Positions 51,753-61,319 of a stretch of DNA of 64,000 nt are shown one piece after another (the first letter of the stretch is position 1; each line of letters starts with the position of its first letter). A model generated the notes under the pieces. That model had not been told where the DNA came from, did not search any database, and saw nothing but the letters and a program-made list of their open reading frames with translations. A program made the translations under genes and the position numbers. Origin of the DNA: Amaranthus tricolor (Eukaryota > Streptophyta > Magnoliopsida > Caryophyllales > Amaranthaceae); assembly GCF_026212465.1 (NCBI RefSeq), contig NC_080053.1, forward strand, positions 4,139,261-4,203,260, read 5' to 3'.

Positions 51753-52087
51753 ATGGAGTCACCAAGTTCTTGTCTTTCGTGGTTGTCTTCATCCCAAGAC
51801 AGTGATCTAATTGGTCCTCCTAATCCTTGGTTTGACTTCTACAATCGAGCTCCTCCGACTCCTACGAGCTCTATTGAAACGAATCCTAACTGGGGAAGAA
51901 CTTTAACTTTTGAGGATAAAGAAATTGAGAATTTGTTTGATTTACAACTAAATCTGCAAGATCTTTATATTGAGAACTTTTTCCCTTTCTCGATGAAGAA
52001 TCATTGGATGATGATGATTTGATGTCTAATTTTGATGTTGGAGGACAATTCTCTCGTATGGACAAATCTTTCCTTTTTAACTTATGA
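51753..52087 (+). pseudogene. Small ORF convergent to the transposase, unknown product
   Basis: Inside the mariner-like element, near its left end and facing the transposase. A CT-rich leader with AAACCCTAATG precedes MESPSSCLSWLSSSQDSDLI. The frame from 51753 ends at 52022. A -1 shift near 51985 would continue as LDEESLDDDDLMSNFD to a stop at 52087, giving about 110 residues that are serine/proline-rich first and strongly acidic at the end. I recognise no domain. It could be a captured host-gene 5' end (leader, start codon and first exon) or a family-specific second ORF. The acidic tail makes the frameshifted reading more natural, but that is inference. Confidence 0.4.
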
Positions 52088-53729
52088 TGATTTTATGTAT
52101 GTGTTTTTTATGGTATGCATGTCTGTGTTGGTGTTCTGATTTTTTGCCCTATAATTTTTTTTGAGGGTAAACATTTGATTATAGCTACAAAAACCCTAAA
52201 TCAACTTATTTTTCCACCAATCTAGGGTTTTCAGTTCATAAGCCACCAAACATCATGTTTAGGAGGCTATATTCTTACCAGATTCAGGAGGCAATTACTA
52301 TGGTTTATGGGTTATCTGTGATGAGAACATTTCGTTCTCTGAGATGAATTTTTTCGATTTTGTTTTTGAAGCCTTCAATAATCTGTTGAAGCTGTCGTTT
52401 TCATTTAAATGTTTATGGTTAAATAACTTGATGATTTATTTTGCTACATCATGTTACACCTAAACATTTACCTAACATAGTTCACCCAAAAGTGAGTATA
52501 AACATGTAACCCAAAAGTATACTCAGATCTGTCATATATACATGATACTTGTGTTCATGCTACTGGTGCTGGTTGTTTTGATGTTGATGCGTATGCCACT
52601 GTTGTTGGTTCTGTTGTTGCTGTTTTCTCTGTTGTTGTTGGTATTGGTTCTGTTGTTGCTGTTTTCACTGTTGTTGGTGTTGTTTCTGTTGCTCTTGGTG
52701 TTTCTGTTGGTGCTGTTCTTTCTGTTTGTGCTGGTGTTTCTGTTGGTGTTGTTGTTAATTGTTGTTGATCAAAAAATTGTTCATCTTTGATTCCCAAGTA
52801 AAATAAGATGACCTCAAATGTATTTTGATCCACCTTTGTGTCCAAATAACGAAGTGCCTCGTAAATAAATTCCCTTCGTACCCCCAAACAATGTGGAAGT
52901 CTCCCTTCTCTTGCAAGCTTTGCTTTGTTCAGGTGTGGAATGTGATAATCTATACTACCTAAGTTCTTAATAACCTCAACTTTACATGCTTGTAAAGTGA
53001 TCCATACAAACTTCAATGCATTTGGTTTCAATGCATTTGGTTGTAGACTCTCAAATGTTGCATTCACTGCCTTAACCAACTGTGCATAATTGTCTGCTGA
53101 TTTTTTATGCTGCAATGCTTGTATAGACCTAAAAATCCTAAGTCTAACAAATTCATATCTGGTGAGTTAGGAGGTTGTTGCACTAAGTGGAAAATAAATC
53201 CATCAAGTGTTGCTGCCTCTCTAAAAACTATGTCATCATCTAAAATGTGTGGCTTAACATTGTCCTGTTGAATGTATATCATTTTGCTTAAATGTGCTGG
53301 CCATTTACTTCTAATTTCAGGTAGTATCTTGTACACAATCATATCTCTCGTGTGATTTTTAGTGATTGATTGTATGGGTTTGGTCTCTGGCTCTCCTCTG
53401 TTCCTGTTTTTTGAACTTCTTTGTGCTGGCACTTCTTGTGTAAAAGGAAATATGCCTATCTTTCCATCATCAGCTAACCTTCATTACAAAAGATTGGTCT
53501 AGCAACAGTACACATAAACATGATCTTAGGCACATATCGTTTTGATTGGATTTCTTTATGTGGCTCTACCTCCCAAGTGTGAGATAAGATGTTTGTTGTG
53601 TCCTAGTGAAGTAAAACAACTTTTCATGTATGTGCACTACATTTGACATGTCATTAAACTTGAAATTGCTTGTGTTCTCATCTAAAATGCAACTTGTAAG
53701 ACAAAAAATTAACTTGTCGAGTTTACTTT

Positions 53730-56343
53730 TGTAACGGTCCGGTTTAAGTGGCCCGGAAATCCATATGAAAATACAAATTCCAGTTCACCTTTTTGGACAT
53801 CAGAGAAGACTTTTCTCTAGGACCGTCAACGTTCCGTCGATAAAGAAATATAGATAAAACAAAAAAAGTACCAGTGTGAAAAATAATAAGTCAGCGGAAG
53901 TTCTAACGTACAACTTGAGAGCCTAAAGGAGAGCCTAAAGGCCTCTAAACCAACTAATTGAAGTAGCGGAAGCGAAAAGAAAAACTACTTTATATCCTGG
54001 TACATACATTCTACTCATAATCTAATACAAAAGATAATAGCATAGTCTTGATGATTACAGGTTCTAAGTCAAGACCTCACTCCAGATCCCACCTGCAATC
54101 AGCCTACTAGTCGTCGTAAGACAACAAAAGTAGGTTTCAAAGAAACAATTCGATACACGTCAGAGACTTCATACAAATATCAACCAGGTTGAAAAACATG
54201 CAATGTGTTCATCCTAGCATGCATAGGCTCTAATACATTCATAATTCCGATAATTCCAACTTGTAACGTTGCCCGTCCTGTTCGGGTCGTTCAAGTATAA
54301 TCATTCATTATTAGATAATTTCTAACTTGAAACGTTGCCCGTCCTGTTCGGGTCGTTCAAGTATAAAACCAATCCATTTGGTGGAATACACTTGGGAGAG
54401 CTAATCCCAAGGCAACCACCGACCTAAGACGTTGCCCGTCCTGTTCGGGTCGCCAAAGGCTAAAGTATGCATACCCCCATGGTGACCGTAATGATCCAAA
54501 ACTGCCATGGGAACAATAATTATAATAATCCAAACCAATCGTTAACCCCTTTGGGTAACATAACCAAACGTCAACCCCTTTGGGTGACAAGCACATAAAT
54601 TCAATTTTCAATTAATTATTTCATATTATTTGAGGTGTCTAATCCTTATGTGATTTACAATGCCTCGATTAGAAATGAAACAACACTACTTGCACAACCA
54701 CATAAACAGTATGGTCTAAGCGTGTACCTTTAAGCACTGCAACCAAACAACGTTTAAGCACGATAAGAATTTCGCCTTCTTATGAATCGAGGTCCTAAAT
54801 AACACACACACAAAACGGTCACGTATTAGAACGTGTTTACACATTTAATCCACTCCATACTACTAAGATATTACTAAGACTTGATAATTTTAAATGTTTT
54901 CATCCAATTTCCAATGATTCCAAATTTAATTTCTGACCAGAAACTTTATTGGCCATTTCGGACAGTTTAGAAAATTCAAATGAAAAATCCGACTTCACCA
55001 CTGCGTCCGGAATACATCAATTACCTTGGGTACCAAATTTCATAATTTCTAACATCCAATTACTATTTTTAATTATTTCAACCGTTTAACGAGTTTTTTT
55101 TTAACGCATCGGATACACAAACCAATAACAGAACACGACTAACGTTTCCGGATCGGCACCTTTACCGGGACAGAACAGCTGCTGCCCGAATATTTTTTTA
55201 TCATTAATATTATTATTATTTTTATTTTTATTTTTATATATAAATTATTCAAATGATTTAACTTTTAAATCCTATGTCCAAAATACATCTAACAAAATCA
55301 CATTCACAAAATCTTTCAAGAAACTTAAAATTTCATAAATTATGATAATTAAATTAAATACTTAATTCTCTTGACAAACTAAAATTTTGTAGAGAATGGT
55401 AAAACCCAAATCACCCTTTTAAATCAAAACGTATATGTATAAACACAATCCTTCAAACAAATCAAATTTTGCTAAAGGATTTATAATCTCTTGAATAACT
55501 ACACTACTTGGTTTATACCATTTAAATTTCATCTAACAATTGAAATTTTGTTAGAGAAAAGTAAACCATAAAAATTATTTAAATATCAATATAACTTTAA
55601 TTCTTAATTCTTATAACAAATTTAAATTTAATTAAAGAATATTGATCAAGAAGTTCTTTTCTTAATCCTTTTAACAAATTAAAGTTTATTAAAGAATTAT
55701 TACAGAAAATTTTCATATATAAAAGAAAAATATTCAATCCTCTTATAAGTCATTGGATATCATCATACATAAAATATAATTCTTTTTAGAAATCTTTGTA
55801 TATAAAATCTATAATTAACAATTCAATTAAACTTACCCTTTGATCAAAAGATTGGATTGAACAACAAGAATTTTTTTTTCCTTTTGAATGTGCCGAATTC
55901 AAGGAGCAAAAAGGGAGAAAGAATTTCTGAATTTTTTTGTTTACTTGAAGTTTTGAAATGGTGAGGAAAATCAAAGGAGTTTAAGGATTAATAGGCACTT
56001 AAGATAATGGCCATAATTGTGCCATAATACACAATTATGAGAGGAGTTACAAGACTCCTCCCATGCCTCCACCAACTGGCCACCCCCTCAATTTCCCCTA
56101 ATTATTATTATTATTATTTTTTTAAAAAAATATTAATTAATTAATTAAGTAATTATTATGATATTGTTAAAACAGAAAAGAAACGTTACGCGATGACATC
56201 GTACGTGATAAAACTCGTTACCGTTAAAATTTAATTACTTTATTCTTATAATTATATATGTAAAATATTATAATTTAATAATCTTATTTATTTTTATTTT
56301 ATTATATTTTCTTTTTAAACCCGATAAATCATGGGGTGTTACA
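53730..56343. mobile_element. Solo LTR inserted in the mariner transposase
   Basis: It starts TGTAACGGTCCGGTTTAAGTGG and ends ATGGGGTGTTACA. The 5-bp flanks ACTTT (53725-53729) and ATTTT (56344-56348) differ by one C/T. Removing it brings the two transposase halves together. No coding sequence; 2614 bp. It differs from LTR families A and B but shares the TGTAAC...GTTACA ends. Confidence 0.82.
54266..54452. repeat. Three copies of a 24-bp hairpin motif in the LTR
   Basis: ACGTTGCCCGTCCTGTTCGG-GTCG occurs at 54266-54289, 54333-54356 and 54429-54452; the CCCGTCCTGTTCGGG core can form a stem. Just after, AACCCCTTTGGGT occurs twice (about 54544 and 54573). Confidence 0.8.
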
Positions 56344-57551
56344 ATTTTTGTCATTAAGAAACAGTTTTATTGCATTGGTGTGCTTTCGAATGTACTTCTT
56401 CTTTTTCCATCTCCAAACTGTGCTTTGGCTAACCTCCATGGCCTTTGCAACTGCAGTTTGACTTGTCTTTTTTGCTTTTTCTAGTCCCTTGAATTTTGTG
56501 TCATCAAAGGGAATCTCAGTCCTTGACTTCTTCCCTATCCTCTTACTGTTGACATTGATTTGGAATTGATTCTGTTGTTATTGGTGATTTATCTGTCCCC
56601 ATATCCTTGATATTGTCTTCCTACTCACATTGTACTTCTTCGACATGTCACCGATGACCCCATGTGTTGACTTCCCTTTACTGTTGACTGACAATAAAAG
56701 TTAATGCATTATTTGCTTCCTACTATAATTATCTAGCTCTCTTGATTTTTCCATGGTTGTACTTGAATTTTGGTTGGTGGAAATTAATAAGTGATGATCT
56801 ATTCTTTATTTAATGCTCCCCTTATATAGTTGCTATTTTGTTCCCTTCTTGGTTTTGGGATTTGGCGTCTCAGATTTTTACTTGTATGTGTTGGTGTTCT
56901 CTTACTTGGCGTCTTTCTAAAATTTTTGGGTTTTTGTTTACTCTTGCTTCCTATTTGGAATTGGCGCCTCTTTGCTGCCTTATGATGTTACTGCTCTGTT
57001 GTGTTCTTTGTATCATGACTGATTCCAGTGTTTGATGGCTTTGTTTCAAAATCAAAATGTTTATTTTTTTCGTAGCTATTTAATCAATTTTGAACACTAA
57101 ATACATACCGTATTTTTTTTTTAATCTGAAGTCAATGAAAGATTTAATATCCACATGCGCATGTGGCGAAAGGGTTGTTCGTTTTCGGTTGCCGTTCAAA
57201 AAACGTTGAAGAAATCAAGGAAGAATTAAAGACTTAGTTTATTTTTTCAATTTATAACGTGTACTTTAGTTTATGTAATTTTTTTGTAATTTAAGTTAAG
57301 TACTTTTATGCTTTGTTAATTAAAAAACCCGAAAATGTATTATTGTCAATTAATTTTATTGAAAATGTGAAACCCAATTTTCTCTCCAAAATTCAATTAT
57401 ATCTACTTTATTTAACAAAAAGGAGGAAATCATTAACAATTAATTCAATCACTTAAAATACCCCAACTACCACTTATTTGGTGGACCCCCTGCTACTCTT
57501 AATATCCGTGCCCAACTCAAATGTTCCAAGTAAAAAGAATGGGATGGAGTA

Positions 57552-60190
57552 CATTTTAATTGTTTAAATTTGAATTTGTATTCTTAATTAAATAGTTATA
57601 TACATATGTCGTTATTGTTTAATCACGTTCATAACTTAACCAATTTTGCGATTAGCAACATTGGTTAAAAATATATTATAAATATATTATAACAAAACCC
57701 TTTGAATATCGTGCATAGCACGGGTAAATACCTATTAATATAATAATACGACAAATAATATGCTCATCCGACTAATGCTATGCTAATTACATGTTGATAC
57801 AAATAATACCATAATAATATGACTAATATTAAACTGATACTACATTAATATGTATAAGACTATACTTGTACGGCTAGAGGTGTTCTAAACAGACTTGATG
57901 ACTTGACATTTACCCGAATCTTTTAACCAAATTCGAATATGACTCGACTTCATAATAACTTTAAAAAATATAAAAGCCAATAACATACGATCTGATTTTG
58001 AATTGACCAAAAATACAACTAATATTAAAAATATAAGTCATTAGTCCATATCCATATGTATATAAAGTTCATAAAAAAATCAACAAAATAGTTTGTAGCC
58101 TAGTAGTTGAAGTGTTGAAGTGTTGTATATGGCCTTTGTTGCACGAGGTCTAAAGTTTGATTCCTAATTCTTATAACTTTACAATATGGATATTTTAAAT
58201 AGTTTTGCCATCACTATTTTTAATTATTATTTATGTATTTTATCTCATTTTTAATTCTACCCAAATATTTTAGCGACTTTATATTGTAAAAGTAAGATAA
58301 AGTATTCTAAATAAATATTTAACTTATGATAATGTATAAAGAGGATATACACAACATTAAAAAAACGTGAGCAATGTGTATAATATTTAAAGCTAAATTT
58401 AAAAAAATTGTAATAGTTGAATAAAATTTATTATGGGTCAGTTTGCTTTTATTAGGTAGCGATTGATACATGAACGGTGAAATCAAGTTTTGGTGATGGC
58501 AATATGGTGTATGTGACAAGTGTACATCGCCTTCCATGTGATGTGACTTATTTTGTATATTAAATAAATTTTTTTTAGAAAAACTTGTTGGCCAATGTTG
58601 GGTAATTGTATTTAGCCTCATTGCGACTTGTTTTAATTTTTTTAAAGGTTTTAAATAAAAAATTATGAATAATGAAAAATTTGAAAACTTTTTTAACATT
58701 TTAAAAATTTTTTTGTCGATATTTTATTTTATTTAACTTTTTTTTTAAAAAAAAAAACTTGCTATAGAAAGTCATTTTATTACCGAGTTTACTCTAGGCA
58801 AATACCCTTAGAGTTTGGATTATTCATGGTTAATCAACAAGTGTGTTATTGTAGGAAAATCTTGAAAATATTAGATAATTCTAGATAATGTTTCCTTTTA
58901 TTTCAACACATATTTGAACATATTTGAGAATATACAGTGTTGGTTCTGATCATGAGTTGAGTAGCCGACTGCCTAGGGCATTTAGAAATAAGGGGCCTCA
59001 AATATTACAGTGTTATAAGCCTGATTCTGAGCAACACTTTTAAGTGATTAGTTTGTAAACTTTTTTATATTTGAAGTAATTTAGAATATAATATTACAAT
59101 ATATTTATCATTGAATTATTTCTCTAAGTGGAAAAACTTTATATTTTGATATGATGGGTTAAAAGCTCGTGAATATCTTCTCAATAAGTTTCCAAATTTT
59201 ATTAAATTTTCTTAATTTTTGATTATCCCTAAACCTGATACTCCATACTCCCTAATTTAATCAAGATTGAAACAAACCTTTCTTTTTCTTGAAAATGAGT
59301 ATTAATATTAGTGGGGTTTCATGTGATTTAATGTTTATATAAAAAAAAGTTAATGATATTTACAATTCTTAGGCCTTTACATCAAAATTAACAAATTTTA
59401 TTAATTACTAAAAATTTAAATTTTTCAAGAGAATTTAATTTAGAAATTGGAAAACAATTAATATTTTATATAATTATTTTTACTTTTCAAAAAACAATAA
59501 ATGTTAAAGTAATAAAGTATAATTAAATTTTTATGTTTCCAAAGCAAAAATTATATTAAATTACATAAATAAAATTCAAAATTCTATCTTACATACAAAT
59601 CTTAGGACTGTATATATCATTTTCCAAAAAACAAATAGTGAATAAGAGCCCCCAATTGATTAATGTCTAATGAGCTCTACACTATCATAAACAATTCCTG
59701 GGGACCCATCTACGGATGTGCACGGGTTTAAACCTAGATCAAACCCGTTGGATCGGAGATCGAATTTTTGAATATGCTAAGATCAAACTAAAGGACAGAA
59801 GATTTTTAAATATTTTAGCAAATTAACAATCGTAAAATAAAAATATTTGAGTTAGATTTTTTCTAAAAAATAAGTAATAATATAGAGCCTTTTATTTTAA
59901 GTATATACATAAAAATCTCAAATATCCTCTTAAATTATATACATAAAAATCTCAAATATTTCATATGAAAAAAATTGCTCTTAATCAATTAATCTTATGT
60001 CAAACGAGGGCTAATCAAGATTATTTGAAAATACTTTTTAGGGTTATACTTGGATTGAAAAAAATTATTTGTATAAACTATTGGAGGGTTATTATTTTCT
60101 AAAACTATCATTTGTACAATTCTATATATCTTCTCTAATTTGAATCCATACAAAGGTAACTAGTTCCTCGTCTCTTTTCTTAATTAAAAT
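57552..60190. other. AT-rich intergenic DNA with TE fragments
   Basis: It contains the TAATACGACTAAT-type repeat (57730-57860). It also has one right arm of the foldback MITE family at about 58815-58895 (GGATTATTCATGGTTAATCAACAAG, then TTATTGTAGGAAAATC). No genes were recognised. The 126-codon minus frame (58319-58699) has no recognised domain. Confidence 0.5.
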
Positions 60191-60195
60191 AGAAC

Positions 60196-60690
60196 ATTGT
60201 TGGCTAAAATCGCGATTCTGATATACGATTCTACGACTTTACGATCCAAAAACAAGTGAGCGATTTGAATCGTAGGTAGAATCTTAAAGTTGTAGAATCT
60301 TACGATTCTAGTTGGAATAAAATTTTTAGAGGTAGAATCATAACTCTATTCTACGATCCTACGATTTAACGATTTGATTCTACTAATTTAGTATCAATTA
60401 TTATTAATTTTTCTTATGTACCATCTTTCACTAAGCTCATTCACATAAATAAATAAATTTCAAATTTTCCATCATGAAAACTATTAAAATATAAATTACT
60501 TAATTTGTATGAAGATTTAAACTAATTATTAAAAAGTTATTTTTACATTCTTAAAAATAAAGTCAAAGAAACTTTAATTCATAAATTTAAACTTTTCAAA
60601 TGGATAATAATGATAACATACTTGATATTTTAATATATTTAAGTTTATATGTAGAATCATATGATTATACGATTCGATTCTACCTCTGTA
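60196..60690. mobile_element. hAT-like element with ACGATTCTACGATT repeats
   Basis: From GGCTAAAATCGCGATTCTGA to ATACGATTCGATTCTACCTC, words such as CGATTCTACGA, TAGAATCGTA and GTAGAATC recur on both strands in the outer thirds, and the middle is plain AT-rich. This subterminal pattern is typical of hAT non-autonomous elements. The exact ends and duplication were not determined. Confidence 0.45.
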
Positions 60691-61072
60691 AAATTACTTG
60701 GAATAATCCAACATTTTCATGATATTCCTATAATAATCTCACCTATTGATCAACGATGAATAATCTCAACTTTGAGGGGTATTTTCCTAAAGTAAACCCG
60801 GTAACCGGATGACTTGCTATAGCAATTTTTATTTTTTTTAAAAAAAGGATAAATTAAAATGAAATGTCAAATAAAAAAAAGTTAAAAGAATGTTAAAAAA
60901 TTTATAATTTTTATATTATTTAGAAATTTTTTATGTGGATTTTTAAAATTTTTCTCTCATTTTAAATTAATTTTCATTTTATTTTTTTGTGAATTATCTA
61001 CTATAGCAGATCATAGGTGGAATTATTGTAGGAAAATCATGAAAAGGTTGAATAATTATAGGTAATTTTTCC
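60688..61072. mobile_element. Third copy of the foldback MITE family
   Basis: Left arm: GTAAAATTACTTGGAATAATCCAAC...TGATATTCCTATAATAATCTCACC...CGATGAATAATCTCAA. Right arm: GGAATTATTGTAGGAAAATCATGAAAAGGTTGAATAATTATAGGTAATTTTTCC. Inside, GACTTGCTATAGCAATTTTTA at the left faces CTACTATAGCAGATCAT at the right. No 9-bp duplication was visible. Confidence 0.6.
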
Positions 61073-61319
61073 TATTTTAATTATATGAAAAATTTAGACA
61101 CGTAAAAAAAATTATAATTAATTTTGGAGTATATGTTAGTTATATTTGTTTTAGGGACCAAAATATTGCATATTAAATTAGTGTAATATTATTGTTCATA
61201 GTTGAATATGAACTAAAGAAACCATATATATTGATTTTTTATTTTTGTATTGTGCTTCCACTATTTGATAAGTAGTTTATAAATTTTACTTTATTTTTGT
61301 AAATAATAATAAAAGAATG

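Larger units (their letters stand above)
52555..56754 (-). pseudogene. Mariner (DD39D) transposase, inactivated
   Basis: Plant mariner transposases cut and paste the element at TA. The N-terminal part (56754 down to 56344) shows two helix-turn-helix regions (SKKYNVSRKTISRIWGQ and KAMEVSQSTVWRWKKKKYIR) and two in-frame TAA stops. A solo LTR follows (53730-56343). The catalytic core then reads NVVHIHEKLFYFT, where the family has VHIDE: the first catalytic Asp is His (53626-53628). The second Asp is kept in IYIQQDNVKPH and the third in NSPDMNLLDLGF. A frameshift near 53115 separates this from the C-terminal part (PHLNKAKLAREGRLP). The last about 65 codons (52555-52755) are an unusual Thr/Pro/Glu repeat tail. 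At least two stops, frameshifts, an insertion and a lost catalytic residue: dead. Confidence 0.88.
51262..57549 (-). mobile_element. Complete mariner-like element (plant MLE) with nested solo LTR
   Basis: TIRs: CTCCCTCCTATTCTTTTTACTTGTTCCA at the left and, in reverse complement at the right, CTCCATCCCATTCTTTTTACTTGGAACA. TA flanks both ends (51260-51261 and 57550-57551). The transposase runs right to left (56754 to 52555). A 2.6-kb solo LTR interrupts it; without that, the element is about 3.7 kb, a usual plant MLE size. Stops and frameshifts make it non-autonomous now. Confidence 0.92.

Noticed and set aside
52542..52790. Leu/Val-rich plus-strand frame
   Set aside because: Antisense shadow of the Thr/Pro-rich transposase tail.
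56838..57035. 65-codon Cys/Leu-rich frame
   Set aside because: Lies between the transposase start and the right TIR of the mariner element, on the opposite strand; no family or conserved features.
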